From Eustoma russellianum (lineage: Eukaryota; Streptophyta; Magnoliopsida; Gentianales; Gentianaceae), in NCBI GenBank assembly GCA_036186865.1, contig AP025057.1, positions 23,989,272-24,053,271 of the forward strand: 64,000 nucleotides of DNA, read 5' to 3'. This document shows positions 20,969 through 34,077 of this stretch, in pieces. Both the position numbers and the translations under genes were made by a program. The notes beneath the pieces are model-generated. The model worked only from the letters and a program-made list of their open reading frames with translations, had not been told where the DNA came from and ran no database searches. Positions within the stretch are counted from its first letter, which is position 1. Each line of letters begins with the position of its first letter.

Positions 20969-21505
20969 GTATTCATCATTACTAAAAATCACCGTTTAAT
21001 CTTTTGTGATCATAATTTACTTTCATTCAATTCTTATTCTCTGATACATTCTGTTCTATTATTTTCACGTTTGGACGGAAGATATAATATACCAATGATT
21101 TTCTCAATACGCGTAATCATTGTTTATTACGGGAGAATCATACTTTGTGTTCCAAATTATTGTCTCTTAAGATTTCACCAGTTCGTTCTGCATTCTTTCA
21201 TGAAATCCATAAGTTATCAAGTTTATAACCTTTTCATGCAAGTTACCATAAGATAATCTCAAACGAATTTACATTATCTCTCCTTAAGTTACGCAAATTA
21301 GTTGCTTCAAAAAGAAAAAGGTTACGCAAATTAAAAAGATCATGAAGTCGATAACTTTCAAATGTACCTTAGGACACGAAAAAAATTGATGGTGTTTTGA
21401 ACAACTGGCAAACTTCGCCTCACAGTGTTCGAGTCTCACCAGTTTCTTGCAGATCATAATCTATTATATATCTTTCGGTAAAAGAACAACTCAACTGGGG
21501 ATAAA
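20969..21505. other. Interval between the SINE and element C, no gene recognised
   Basis: About 540 bp of AT-rich sequence. The open frame through 20936-21256 starts in the SINE tail and has no recognisable domain. I see nothing else. Confidence 0.6.
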
Positions 21506-21510
21506 CAAAA

Positions 21511-22334
21511 TGTTGAAAAAGTACGTTTAGAGTACTTTAAAATTTGCTCCAAACTTATATAAAAGCATTTAAGATGTTGTTTAAGAGATTAAAAGAGGAT
21601 TAGAACACTTTGAACTTATAAGAAATCACTTGGATCGATCCATGTGCAAGATGGATCAAACCAAGTGAAAGTTGAAATGAAGTTGAGTGTTCTGTTGGAC
21701 ATCGATATCGATCGATCGATGTGATATGGATGCAAAGTTGGAACTCTATGTCCAACATAGATCGATCAGATGGATGGATCGATATGACATCGATCGATGT
21801 TGGCTGGATGCAAAGTTGGAGCTCTCTGTCCAACATCGATCGATCGAAGTGGATTGGTTCGATCGATGTGCCAAAAGACGGGACTTTTCACTTTGAATTG
21901 CAACTTTTGATCCAAGAATCATCTTCCTTCATACATGAACGTTATGCAACTGACATGGAGCTTAATTAAACTGCTGGAATGGGTTCTCAAAGTGGTATTT
22001 ATACAATCCAAGGCCTATAAATAGTAGGTCTTGCTATTTTAAATTTTCAACTACAACTTTTGCATAATTCTAAAAGTTTTCAGCATTTTTCATCCTCCAA
22101 CTCTCTTTTCTTCTTCCTCTGCTATCAAACACTTCTATTTGCAAGTTCATCTTTCTCTCGTGAAGCAAACGGAAGGAAGAAGTCGTATATCTTGGGAGAC
22201 TTGTACCGTGTAATTCCCCTCGCTCGTGGTGGATGCATTTTAGCTTTAAGAACAACAACTCATGTTGTGTCTTGGCTTTTCCATTTTCTATTTTTCGGTT
22301 CTTGGTATCCATCCTACTACACGTTTTTCCAACA
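21511..22334 (+). repeat. 5' LTR of element C
   Basis: TGTTGAAAAAGTACG to TTTCCAACA. It contains several CGATCGAT runs (21700-21860), a two-copy repeat of period 78 bp starting GGATGCAAAGTTGGA at 21728 and 21806, and a TATA box TATAAATA at 22016-22023. Confidence 0.9.
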
Positions 22335-22361
22335 ATCTTAAAGCTAAAAAGGCATACTGAT

Positions 22362-23450
22362 ATGGCTAACAAACACCATTTTGGTCCTGATATGTCCATG
22401 GTGGAACTGTTTGATGGCAAATTCTTTAAAGGTGGTCGGGTAAATTACTATTCTTTCTTGAGATGTTATCTATCTCCCATGTTCTAACCAAAGAGAAACC
22501 AACTGATGAAGGAGAAGCACTCAAGTACGAAGCCGATAACACAACCTACACGGGTCGTATCTTGCATTTCTTGTCAAACTCCCTATTTGATATTTATGTC
22601 AAATTTTCGTTAGCAAGGGAGATTTGAAAAGCACTTTAGATCACGTATGGTTCTGAAGATGATGGAAAAAGTAAGTATGTGCTCAGTGTGTTTTTCAAGT
22701 TTCAAATAGTTGACCACATACCTATCAATGATCAAATCTATCAATTCCAACAATTGGTAGATAATCTCAAACAAGAAGGTATCAAAATCGATGAATTGAT
22801 TCAGGCTGACTCTTTGTTGGAGGAATTACCCTCTTCTTGGATAAATATAAGAAGAGAGGTAAACATGATACTATCAAGCTTAGCATGGATGGTGTCATCA
22901 AGCATATCCGAATTAAGGAGAACAACCGGCTAAAAGATGAAGACGGTGCTGAGAATGAATCTCAGGCCAAACTTTTGGAGCACAACTCAATGGCAAAGAG
23001 ACAAAAGTTCCAGAATGTCAAAGCTCGCTGCAATAAAGGTAAAAATTTTGTGCAGAGACAAAAGAAGCCCGAAGGACTTTTCTGGGCTTGCGGAAAGGCC
23101 GGACACAAAGCCTTCTTCTACAACAAAAGGAAAGCACAAACGAATGGTCATGCAAACATAATGGAGCACGACGGTTGAGCCAGAATCAAGGGCAACGAAG
23201 TCATCGCTGAGGTCTCATGGACGAGGTAAACCTTATTGGAGGTGCTACAAAAAGGGTGGTTGATATTGGATCCATAGATACATTGCTACCAGTAGAGATC
23301 TATTTCTTGATTTTCAAGAAATAAATAGTGGAGATCAGGCATTTCTTGGGGATGCATGAGGAACCCATATTCTCGAAAAGGGAAAAGTGCTCCTTAAGTT
23401 AACTTCGGAAAAAAGACTGAATTAAGTAATGTAATCTACGTTCCTATATA
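22362..23450 (+). pseudogene. Element C gag and protease, broken
   Basis: A start MANKHHFGPDMSMVELFDGKFF at 22362 fits a Tork-like Gag, but stops and frame changes follow almost at once (first at about 22486). Later fragments are LPSSWINIRREV and IRIKENNRL near 22820-22930. At 23080-23120 the zinc knuckle has decayed to FWACGKAGHKAFFY, with two of three Cys lost. No DTGA-type protease motif survives at the expected place near 23260. Non-functional capsid and protease remnant. Confidence 0.78.
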
Positions 23451-23573
23451 TGCAGGAATTTCATTTCTGGAGCACTTCAAAACAAGGACAATTTTAAACT
23501 TATTTTTGATTCTGATAAGTTAGTACTTACTAGAAATAGAGAATTCATTGGGAAGGGATTTTGCAATGCCAGG

Positions 23574-24550
23574 TTGTTTCTACTAGATGCTACTTGTATT
23601 ACTAATAAGAATATCTCTTCTTCTGCTTACTTGTTTGATCCTTATGATCTTTGGCATGCTAAACTAAGTCATGTTAATTATGATGCTTTAAAAAGATTAA
23701 GAAGCATGAATGTCATATCTATAGCAAATGAGGATAAATTTGAAAAATGTGAATATTGTATAGAACCTAAACATCATAAGAAACCATTTAAAAGTATTGA
23801 AAGAGTCCTAGATAAATTAGACCTTGTTCATAGTGACTCAGGTGACTTCAAGAATAATGTTAGTAAAGGAACTAAAAGATATTATATAACCTTCATTGAC
23901 GATTATTCGAGGTTCACAAGAGTATGTTTACAAAGTCATAAAGTTGAGGATGAAGAAATGTTCTAGAAATTTTAGAATGAAGTAGAAAATCAATTAGAAA
24001 GGAAAATCAAAAGATTAAGATCCGATAGAAAAGGTGAATATATGACTACTTCATTGCAGAAATTTTGTGAAGAACATGGCATAATTCATGAAGTAACACC
24101 ACCTTACACGCCGCAATCTAATGGTGTAACTAAGAGAAAGATTAGAACACTTAAAAACATGATGAATACTATGCTTATTATTTCTGGTTTACCGGATAAT
24201 TTGTGGGGTGAAGCTATTCTTTGTACTTGTCATATATTGAATAGAATACAACACAAAAAGACTAATAAAACCTCTTATGAACTATGGAAATGTTATCCTC
24301 CAAATCTAGGATACTTGAAAGTGTTGGGGCATTTAGCAAAAATGGTATTCCAGAATTTCAAAGAAACAAGATAGGACCAAAAACCAAAGATTGTGTATTT
24401 ATAGGATATGTCCAAAATAGCGCGGCATATAGGTTTATGACTGTTGAGAATTCCGCAATTATAGAGTCTAAAGATGCTGAATTCATTGAGACTGTTTTTT
24501 CTATGAAACAACAAAAGGATTCGTGTCGTTCCATTTATGAAAAAAGGTGA
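23574..24550 (+). pseudogene. Element C integrase, broken
   Basis: Recognisable parts are the pre-integrase LWHAKLSHVNYDAL with C-x2-C (CEYCIEPK), then the integrase core with KRYYITFIDDYSRFT, LRSDRKGEY and the TPPYTPQSNGV segment near 24100. The third catalytic residue is changed: VTKRKIRT where relatives have AERKNRT, so Glu became Lys. Stops occur at about 23964 and 23973, and frame changes near 24360 and 24550. Integrase joins cDNA to host DNA; this copy is dead. Confidence 0.85.
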
Positions 24551-24612
24551 ATCTAGTAAAACTATAGTTAGTACAGAACGGGATACATTAAGAAGAAACA
24601 AAAGCAAAAGGA

Positions 24613-26176
24613 TTGATAAAACCTTTGGTAATGATTTTTACTAAATTGTATATCCTAGAAGCTGATCCGAAAACTTACCAAGATGCTATGAAATCCATAG
24701 ATGCAAAATTTTGGAAAGAAGCCATAAATAGTGAATTAGATTCAATAATGAATAAACACACTTGGAAAGTGGTAGATTTACCTAGAGGTTGTAAGGCTAT
24801 AGGTTGTAAGTAAGTATTTAGAAAGAAGTTGAAGGCAGACTGTACTATAGATAAATTTAAGGCTAGATTAGTAGCTAAATAATTTACTCGACAATAAGGA
24901 GTATGTTACTTTGATACTTATGCACCGATTGCTAGAATAACAACCATTAGAGTACTAATTGCATTAGCTTCTATTTACAAACTTGTAATTCATCAAATGT
25001 ATATTAAAACAGTGTTCTTAAATGAGGATTTAGATGAAGAAATCTACATAAGGCAACTTGAGGGAATGATTGTCCTTGTATGGTTTAAAACATGCCCCTA
25101 AGAAATTGCATGTGAAATTTGATAAAGTCTTGCACCAAATGGATATGTAGTAAATGAAAGTGATAGATGTGTGTGTAGCAAATTAGAGATTCTTGGCGGT
25201 GTGATTATTTGCTTGTATGTTGAAGAAATGTTGATCTTTAGAAGGAATTTGGATATTGTTAATAAGACCAAATCATTTTTGTCATTAGTTTTTGATATGA
25301 AAGATATAGGCAAGACTGATTTTATTCTTGGTCTTAAGTTGGTTGAGAAATATGGAGGTTATATGCTTGGTCAAGGTCATTATGTTGAAAAAGTGATAAA
25401 GGAGTTTAATCACTTTGATTGCAAAGCTGTTAGTACACCCTTTGATCCTAACGGAAGATTAGAAAAGAATAAAGGTAATAGTGTTTCACAATGTGTGTAC
25501 GCAAGAATAATTGGTAGTGTAATGTATCTGATGAATTGCACTAGGTCTCACATTGTATATGCTGCAAATAGACTTGCAAGATATACGCACAATGAAAGTA
25601 ATGAATATTCGTTTGTACTAAGAAGACTGTTGAAATATCTTAGAGGAACCATGAATCTGGTTTGATTTTTAGTGGAAATCCTTGTGTGTTAGAAGGATTG
25701 TGTGATGCTAATTAGGTAACAGATAACAATGAAGTTAGTTCACCTAAGGTTATGTGTTTACTTTAGGTGGTAGTGTCATTTCTTGGAAATCATCTAAGCA
25801 AACATGTAAAGCAAAGTCAACAACGGAATCTGAATTTGTTTCCTTAGAACTTGCATGTACAGAAGCTGAATGGTTAGGGAGTTTGCTTGTAGATATTCCT
25901 TTGTAGTCTAAACCTATGGCTTCTGTATCTATACTTTGTGATTTGAAGGCTACGATTTCTCAAGCAAAGAACAAAGTTTATCATGGAAAAAGCCAGCACA
26001 TACAATTGAGACACAATATTGTGCGAGATTTAATGAGTTCAAGAGTGGTTAACTTGGAGTTTGTAAGATCTGAGTTTGACTTGGCTGACCCTTTGATGAA
26101 ACGACTATGTAAAAAGTTGGTCCGTGAAACATCGAGGGGGATGTACCTTATTCTATTCGAAATGGATTCTGTGTGA
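24613..26176 (+). pseudogene. Element C reverse transcriptase and RNase H, broken
   Basis: The start of the reverse transcriptase (FWKEAINSELDSIMNKHTW) is near 24710, with stops soon after (24811, 24879, 24895). The catalytic motif near 25215 reads LYVEEMLIF instead of YVDD, so both Asp are Glu. TRSHIVYAANRLARY replaces TRPD. RNase H pieces are LCDAN near 25700, TTESEFVSLE near 25830 and the C-terminal IQLRHNIVRDL and DLADPLMKR up to about 26110. Substitutions at active-site residues as well as many stops show long neutral decay. Confidence 0.85.
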
Positions 26177-26388
26177 TGGCAACCTAACCACTATTAGTAG
26201 AGATCCTGCGAACAGGATTCAATGTGGTACTAATAAGTCACAGAAGAATTCTACTCAGCACTATCAATGTGTCCCTCCCTATGGTGGTGTTGAAGATAGT
26301 ACTCGCTGCAAGTAAATGAGGGTGAGATTTTTTAGAATCTCTTAATGAAATTTTAGCCATTTTGTATGGAGGTGTGAGCAGTGCACAC

Positions 26389-29300
26389 TATAGGACCTGT
26401 GTGAAGATGTGCTCTCAGATGTTTTGAGTGTCTCACAGAACTTTTAAATTAAAATTCCAAGACTAACCCCTTGAAAACACATTTTTGTACAGATTGAGTC
26501 AATCTGCCAAAAACTATATTCCGAAATGAAAAAATTTATTCCTATTAATTGGCAACTTTAAATGACCTAAAACTTTTATGGCATGACTCTCAAGATGTGT
26601 ATTTTAATGGATTAAAACAGTTCTTGAAGATTTTCCATGGTAAGTATGTCAACGACGTCGATGTTCTCAACCTTTGCATATGAGAATCAGATTGCATTAG
26701 TCTCAGAACTATTAACGTTTGACTGACTTATACTTATCCAAATGAGATGAAACTTGCGCCAAATGAAAGCTTGGAGGTGTGGTATGTTTCTGCAACATTT
26801 TGTAATTTTTAAAAATCGTTTGCTATTTTTATCATGCTAATGAAAACGATGCAGAAAACATGAACTGAAAGGAAAAGTGTTGAAAAGTAAGAACATCGAG
26901 ATTTTTATACTGGTTCGGTTGAAACAACCTACTCCAGTCTTCGAAGACACCTTCCTCGGTTTTCACTAAACAAAAAAAATACCTTGCCTCAAGGGTGACT
27001 GGAGTTAAACACCAACTCCACCCTTTTATAATCAAATAAACAAACAACAACACGAACACCACCACCGATCGAATGAAGGCTTGATCACACCTTAATCAAT
27101 CTTTTACACGAAATGAACGTATGTGGGTGGTATAATCAAAGCCTATATAATATATGAAATATAAGAATGATAGTCTTGAGGCTAAGAGCAAGAGAAAAGA
27201 ATGGAATAAGAAGAGAGTAGTCTTGCTTCGAACTTGTAAGAATATCAATTTTGCTTAGCCTTGTCTTGCACCATCTTGCCCCTTTTTATCGTGTCTTGGC
27301 CGCCTCCTAGGGTTAGCATTCTTTCTTGAAAATTGTCTTGAATACCCTTGGAAGATTGCCTTGGGTAAATGATGACACAACCTTTCTTACTTGGTGCAAC
27401 ACGATTCGGCGAATGACTTGCATTCACCTAGTTGTCACTTCTTGATAGACCATCTTTAATCCACCTTGTCACTCCTTAAATGAGCTAGAAATTCCATCAA
27501 AAAATATGAAACATGTGCTTAAATTTAATATGGTTAACTTCGAAATAATCATGATATGATCTCCCTTAAATTTTGGACTAAAATTGAAGACAAAGAGATG
27601 CACAAATTCGGCCAGCTCAAGTAACATGTGCTGAAATTTTCGGCATGTGGTTTATTTTAAATATTTCCTTGTATATGCCCTCTTCAATGTCACCAACCAT
27701 ATGTGGCTTATCCTCCACCAATTGAAGTACCAAATAAGCTCTACCTAGGCTCCAACAGGTTGTAAAAGGCGTGTGAAATAGAGCTGCACATGTGCTGAAT
27801 TCTTGTTATTTAAACTTTGTCAAATAATGCATAATCTTCACATACATGGTAAATTTCAATCAGCCCTAATTTGATATTTCTAGAACACTCTAACATGTTT
27901 TGAATGTGTAAAAAGAGTCTAGATACATGTTACATCAATGTCTAAAACATTCCATGTGTGTAGGACTGTAGAAAACCGATTTTTCAAATTTCCTCGATTA
28001 CGTGATTTTTCTCTGATTAATTTCAAACTTCTTACACATGTAATATATATTATGTCACACATAATATACATAAAATGAGGTGTATATTCAGCTCTGATGG
28101 CTGAGTGTAAAACGCTCCATGTGCCAAAATAACCTACAATTTGAATTCTCCACAAATTTAGGCTAAATTGTGGTTGATTTGTGTGTGTAAGCACGGTATG
28201 ACTTTGTGGCTGAATATGACATGTAGATCACGAAATTTTAGAGTATTTTTAGTGTATATAGGCTGGCCATCTTTATATGTCAAGTACGTAACATGTCGGT
28301 GAAGTTTCGGTAGTCATCCGATACGACAATTCTCGGTTTATGACCTTGTGACATGTTGTTATAATTTTGATGGAACTATGACATGTAATATATGATATCA
28401 GACCTGTATATACTCATAAATATGAATTGCTGAAAAGTAAGAACACAGAGTTTTTATACTAGTTCAGTTAAAACAACCTACTCCATTCTTCGAAGACACG
28501 TTCCTCAGTTTTCACTAAAAACAAAAACACCTCGACTCAAGGATGACTGGAGTTAAACACCAACTCCACCCTTTTATAATCAAATAAACAAACAACGACA
28601 CGAACACCACCATCGATCGAATGAAGGCTTGATCACACATTGATCAATCTTTTACACGAAATGAACGTATGTGGGTGGTATAATCAAAGCCTATATAATA
28701 TATGAAATATAAGAATGATAGGCTTGAGGCTAAGAGCAAGAGAAAAGAATGGAATAAGAAGAGAGTATTCTTTCTTCGAACTTGTAAGAATATCAATTTT
28801 GCTTAGCCCTGTCTTGCACCATCTTGCCCCTTTTTATAGTGTCTTGGCCGCCTCTTGGGTTAGCATTCTTTCTTGAAAATTGTCTTGAATACCCTTGGAA
28901 GATTGCCTTGGGTAAATGATGAGACAACCTTTCTTACTTGACGCAACACGATTGGGCGAATGACTTGCATTCACCTAGTTGTCACTTCTTGATAGGTCAT
29001 CTTTAATCCACCTTATCACTCTTTAAACGAGCTGGAAATTCCATCAAAAAATCTGAAACATGTGCTTAAAATCAAGATGGATAAATTCTAAATAATCATG
29101 ATATGATCCCCCTTAAATTTTCGAGTACAATTGAAGACAAAGAGATGCACAAATTCAGCCAGCTCAAGCAACATGTGCTGAAATTTTCAGCATGTGGTTT
29201 ATTTGAAATATTTTCTTGTATGTTGCCCACTTCAATGTCACCAACCATGTGTGTCTTATCCTCCACCAATTGAAGTGCCAAATAAACTCCACCTAGGCTA

Positions 29301-30447
29301 CAACAAGTTATAATAGGCGTGTGAAATAGAGCTACACATGTGCTGAATTCTTGTTATGTAAACTTTGTCAAATAATGCATAATCTTCACATACATGGTAA
29401 ATTACAATCAACCCTGATTTGATTTTTGTAGAACACTCTAACATGTTTTGAATATGTAAAAAGTGTCTAGATACATGTTACATCAATGTCAAAAACGTTT
29501 CATGTGTGTAGGGTTGTAGAAAACCGAATTTTCGACTTTCGTGGATTACGCGATTTTTCTTCAGTGAATTTCAAACTTTTTGCACATGTAATGTATATTA
29601 TGTCACACATAATGTACATAAAATGAGGTGTATATTCAGCTCCAATGGCTTAATGTAAAACGCCCCATGTGCCAAAATAACCTACAATTTGAATTCTCCA
29701 TAAATTTAGGCTAAATTGTGAGTGATTTATGTGTGTAAGCATGGTATGACTTTGTGGCTGAATATGACATGTGGATTGCAAAATTTTAAAGTATTTTCAG
29801 TATACATAGGCTGTCCATCTTTATATGTCAAGTACGGGACATGTTGTTGATGTTTTGGTAGTCACACGATACGACAATTTTCGGTTTATGATCTTGTGAC
29901 ATGTCGTTATAATTTTGATGGCACTATGACTTGTAATATTTGATATGAGACCGGTATATACTCATAAATATGCAGTGTATATAATGGTGTGACGTCGACG
30001 TACGTTTATAATATATATGACGTGTCGATAGAACGTCGGAATATAAGTATATAGTTTGTCGTAAAAAACATATGGATATATAATATGTGTATGCATGTGG
30101 CATGTATATTGAGTTTTGGAGAGGGAACTTTCCATTCCAAGTTTGTTGCCATATAGCTCTCTCCAAATATATCTTCATTTAATGAACTAGTTAGTTAATT
30201 AACTTAAGCATTTCACTTAATGAACTAGTTTAGTTCATTAATCGTGGCACCAAAAAATAGTATAAAGACAACAAATATTTTCCATATGATGTAAGCTTTG
30301 ACGCTTCATGGCACGTTAGCACGGCAACATTATACAAAGCATTTTTATTACGTGCATATATCAAGTAACACTTATTTCATGCATTTCGTAAACATGTAAC
30401 ATTGAAATCATGCATTTTCAAATCACTCAAACACCGATTTTTCAACA
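26389..30447 (-). mobile_element. Solo Sirevirus-like LTR nested in element C
   Basis: The block aligns in the same order with the Sirevirus LTRs at 43069 and 51547. Shared features are the early TTAACCCCTTGAAAA-like segment, the ACTGGTTCGGTT segment, the CATGCTGAAAATTTTCAG palindrome and the end AAATCACTCAAAC to TTCAACA. It starts TATAGGACCTG where the others start TGTAGGATCTG. Flanks are CACAC (26384-26388) and TACAC (30448-30452), a 4-of-5 match to a target duplication. No internal region is present, so it probably arose by LTR-LTR recombination. It is clearly diverged from the other Sirevirus copies. Confidence 0.78.
26881..29972. repeat. 1.55-kb tandem duplication inside the solo LTR
   Basis: Unit 1 begins TGAAAAGTAAGAACA at 26881 and ends ACTCATAAATATG at 28424; unit 2 begins the same way at 28431 and ends at 29972. 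The offset is 1550 bp. The two units are collinear throughout with scattered substitutions and small indels. The intact Sirevirus LTRs contain this segment once, so the duplication is specific to this copy. Confidence 0.88.
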
Positions 30448-30815
30448 TACACTTGATAAATTTCATCTATATAAGCGTGGAGGTGGTGCCGCTTCCTATG
30501 AGAGTTTGGAACAACTCGCTAGAGCGCTTATGAAAACCTATAAATGGGTTCATGGCCGATATTGCACCACAACTGCGAACTTGCCTGAAGCAGGATAGTG
30601 ACATGTCGGTTGTAAGTTTATATAAACAATAGAGAAGTAAGATTCAAGACGTCAATGTCATCTTATTTTCGTTTATATACTTCTTCTTGTGATAAATGGA
30701 AATTCATGACGCGAATCATTATCTATTATGTGTCATCGTCTTCGTTTGATAATGGAGAGGTTGGTTTATTAATGTTCGAAAATGTTTGTTTACAAGTTTG
30801 GATCATGTGGGAGAT
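30448..30815 (+). other. Distal 3' untranslated region and polypurine tract of element C
   Basis: This is the part of element C beyond the nested LTR. At 30472-30512 a block around GTGGTGCCGCTTCC matches the conserved region of element B. The tract TGTGGGAGAT at 30806-30815 directly precedes the LTR start and is a good polypurine tract. Confidence 0.72.
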
Positions 30816-31656
30816 TGTTAGAAAAGTACGTTTATAATACTTTAAAATTTGCTCCAAACTTATATAAAAGCATATAAGATGTTGTTTGGGATATTAAAAG
30901 ATGATTAGAACACTTTGAACTTGTAAGAAATCTCTTGGATCGGTCCATGTGCAAGATGGATTGAACCAGGTGAAAGTTAAAAGGAAGTCGAGTATTGTGT
31001 TGGACATCAATTGATCGATGTGATATGGATGCAAAGATGGAGCTCTCTGTCCAATGTAGCTCGATCAATGGATGGATCGATGTGACATCGCTCGATACAT
31101 CAATCGATCGATGTTGACAGGATAGAAAGTTGGAGCTCTCTGTCCAACATTGATCGATGACATCGATCGACAAAGTGGACATCGGTCGATCATATCGATC
31201 GATCGATGTGATAAAAGACAGGACTTTTCACTTTGAATTGCAACTTTTGATCCAAGAATCATCTCCCTTCATATAAAAATGTTATGTAACAGAAATGAGG
31301 GTTAATTAAACTGCTGAAATGGGTTTTCAAAATAGTATTTACACAACCCAAGGCCTATAAATAGTAGGGCTTACTATCTTAAATTTACAACTACAACTTT
31401 TGCATAATTCTAAAATTCAGCATTTTTCATCGTCTAACTCTCTTTTCTTCTTCCTCCACTATCAAACACTTTTATTTGCAAGTTCATCTTTCTCTCGTGG
31501 GGCGAACGAAAGGAAAAATCCGTTATATCCTAGGAAGCTTGTGCCGTGTAGTTCATCCCACTCGTGGTGGAGTCATTTTAGCTTTCAGGACAACCATGTT
31601 GTGTCTCGTTTCTGTTTTTTGTTCTTCGTATCATCATCCTACACGTTTTTCCAAGA
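30816..31656 (+). repeat. 3' LTR of element C
   Basis: TGTTAGAAAAGTACG to TTTCCAAGA, where the 5' LTR ends CCAACA, so one base has changed at the end. It carries CGATCGAT runs (31010-31210) and a TATA box TATAAATA at 31356-31363. Substitutions relative to the 5' LTR are numerous. Confidence 0.88.
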
Positions 31657-31661
31657 CAAAA

Positions 31662-32249
31662 ATCATAAACATAATCGTGATTACAATAGGAACCTTATAG
31701 AAAACAATTGACATTTGGAAACGTACTTAGCTGTCGATAACATGTATTCCATCGCCACTCTGAGTGCCTCCCTTTATAATGTATCAAAATATGTAGATTT
31801 TTCACCTTATACAAATGTGTCTCTTCCCCCCCCCCCTCCTCTCTATTGTTCACATTTGTCCTTTATGCTTATTATTTCGTCTCGTCTAGAGACTTTTAAA
31901 CGGAAAAATGATGATTCTAATCCATACTTCTTGCGTTCGAAAAAATATTGTCATTTTGGTCTGTATTCCTATTGTATTCTTATTTGATTAATCGAGAAAA
32001 ATTAAAGAAATTATATAAATGTGAATTAAGATGATGGTTTGAAAATTTTGTCAACTAAGTATTACTATTATTGGAAATTTGATAATGTTTTTCAGACAAA
32101 ACAAAATGAAAACTCTAATAATAGATAAAGTATTATCATTTTTGAAAATTGACAATATTTTTTAGAATGAGATGAAAATGACAAGACAGTATCATAGTTT
32201 TGTTGCATTATGTTTAATCTTATAAAGGCCCATATATAATCATCATTTA

Positions 32250-32280
<31 letters not shown>

Positions 32281-32589
32281 CATATACTTGGATTAGGTAT
32301 GACCATATCTTGACATCGTAGGCGCAACAGATACCAACCATTCAGTTTACGCTTGACAAATTTATTCTCAAGGAAAACAACACTTTCAGGTTTATTGAAT
32401 GTCGATTGGTCGATGTAAAGCTTCGGTAGGTCGACCAATTCTTTTAATTTCAATTTCAATACCCAGCTTCAAATTCTTTTGACTACTGAACATGGTCATT
32501 TGATTCTGGACATTCGATATTGAGCACATTTACGATGATGAGAGCAAAACTATTCCTTAGAATAAGGATAACTTTTTCCTCTTTGGCTT
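31662..32589. other. Interval between element C and a MITE, no gene recognised
   Basis: About 930 bp, AT-rich, with a C10-12 run near 31830 and a (TA)n(CA)n microsatellite at 32249-32284. The short frames at 31715-31987 and 32092-32459 show no domain. Confidence 0.6.
32249..32284. repeat. (TA)n-(CA)n microsatellite
   Basis: About 22 bases of alternating TA followed by GACACACACACATA. Probably neutral. Confidence 0.9.
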
Positions 32590-32597
32590 GTCATATT

Positions 32598-32910
32598 TAG
32601 TGGTGAACAAATTTTTTACAAACAGGACTATACTACCAAACCAAACCAAGAAAAACCGAAATGCGGTTTAGCAATCGGTTTTAAGAAATTTGAAAACCAA
32701 ACCGTTTCATACGGTCAGGTTTTTGGTTGTGGAAATTTCAAACCGTAAAAACTGGACCGGACCCTTTTTATAAATTATATATTTTTATTATATATATTTT
32801 ATAAATATGTAAAATACATTATTTTAAAAATTATAGGATACATTATAAAATATATTACTTTTATAAAAATTGGACCCGACATTTTTTATGAGATATATAT
32901 TTTTAAAATG

Positions 32911-32942
<32 letters not shown>

Positions 32943-33191
32943 TGCAATTTATTTAGTTGTCCTGTAATTTATTTAACTGCTATTTGGTCTGTAATTTTAG
33001 ATTTTTTGCTCAAATTGTATTTAATTAAATAAACCGGAAAAAAACAGAACCAAACCAAATCAAACTAGACCGGTCAAATAGTTTTTTGACCAGTTTCGGT
33101 CCGATTTCGATTTTACCATTTCCAAACCATTACAAACAGTTCAGTTTGTAATATGCCCAAAAACCGGCCAGACCTGACCATGTACACCTTA
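32598..33191. mobile_element. Non-autonomous hAT-like MITE, 594 bp
   Basis: Flanked by GTCATATT at 32590-32597 and 33192-33199; the next two bases, TA, also match. The ends TAGTGGTGAACA and, in reverse complement, TAAGGTGTACA are imperfect inverted repeats of hAT type. Internally it has mirrored ACCAAACC and CCGGTTT-like stretches around an AT-rich core with a (AT)n run, as in common plant hAT-derived MITEs. No transposase is encoded, so it would depend on an enzyme from elsewhere. Whether it sits inside the Tat relic or outside it is unclear. Confidence 0.75.
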
Positions 33192-33201
33192 GTCATATTT
33201 A

Positions 33202-34077
33202 ATGTTATTTGACTTAATAAAGGTGCAAGTCGCCTCAGACACTACTCAGGTATTCGGCCCCAACTAGTTACTTAAGTCGGCACAGCCCAAAAGACGCAGG
33301 ACAGTCCCTCGATGTCAGCTCTGGTCTCGGGTCATTAACAGTCTAACACACACGCGGAGAGTCAAAGCTGGTCAACTCAGTCATCGATCAACATGGCAAG
33401 GGCGTGCCCTTAGCCACTCGCTGCAAGTCGGTCATAGACCCAGCGCCTCGACTTCGCTACTCTGCCACACCTCTAGGTTCTGAAACATTCCTGCTTAACC
33501 CAGCCAACGGGCAATCTAGCCATGCAACATAACATATGCGCCACATGGCGATTATGTAGACGTAGCTTACCGGCAAGACAGGACACGTGGTACTCTTCTA
33601 TAATTCCTCAACATGCATTGATTGTCCAGTACACATAAACGTGCAAAAACCATCCCAAAGAGTACCAGGTTTAATCAATTGAGAAAAGTCACAACCACAG
33701 CCACAACACACAATGGGGCAGGTTTCTCTATTGTTCCAACATACAAACATGATTAAACTCGTAACTGACTTGAGCGTTTAAGAGTTTTTCCCATAGCAAT
33801 AGATCTGAGGCATCTAATGTTTCTCAACTAATGCAGATTTCTGGGAACATAAGTTCTGCCAACTAACTACGTTTGTACAAGACTTTGACGGTGTTTTTCT
33901 CTTTTTGAATCATATCAGATCGAGGTGAAGATTCGACTTCGCCATCTAGTGCTAGAAGGAGGGCCAAAGAGGACTTAATTCACCTTTTCCTTATCAAATC
34001 TCACATAGTATCTTGTGATCATGGGTAAAAATGCCCAATATGAATGTAAAAAATCTTCTCAAGAAAGAGAGTCAGTC
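33202..34077 (+). mobile_element. Left part of a Tat-lineage Gypsy relic (LTR/leader region)
   Basis: A more GC-rich noncoding stretch that ends exactly at the target duplication of the Tekay element (GTAAC, 34078-34082). The sequence resuming at 55516, beyond the Tekay element, encodes a decayed Tat-type Gag on the plus strand. This side is therefore best read as its LTR or leader. A small frame starts ATGGGTAAAAATGCC at 34020. LTR ends were not found, so the left boundary is arbitrary. Confidence 0.45.

Larger units (their letters stand above)
21511..31656 (+). mobile_element. Copia element C (Tnt1/Tork-like), old, with a nested LTR
   Basis: LTRs at 21511-22334 (824 bp) and 30816-31656 (841 bp) are flanked by the target-site duplication CAAAA at 21506-21510 and 31657-31661. 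Gag to RNase H run from 22362 to 26176. A solo Sirevirus-like LTR (26389-30447) has inserted into its 3' untranslated region, inflating it from about 6 kb to 10.1 kb. The leader starts ATCTTAAAG, like A and B. Heavy decay and diverged LTRs make it one of the older copies. Confidence 0.9.

Noticed and set aside
26832..30178. Several short frames in the 26.8-30.2 kb region
   Set aside because: They fall inside the solo LTR and its duplication, and equivalents do not persist between the two units.
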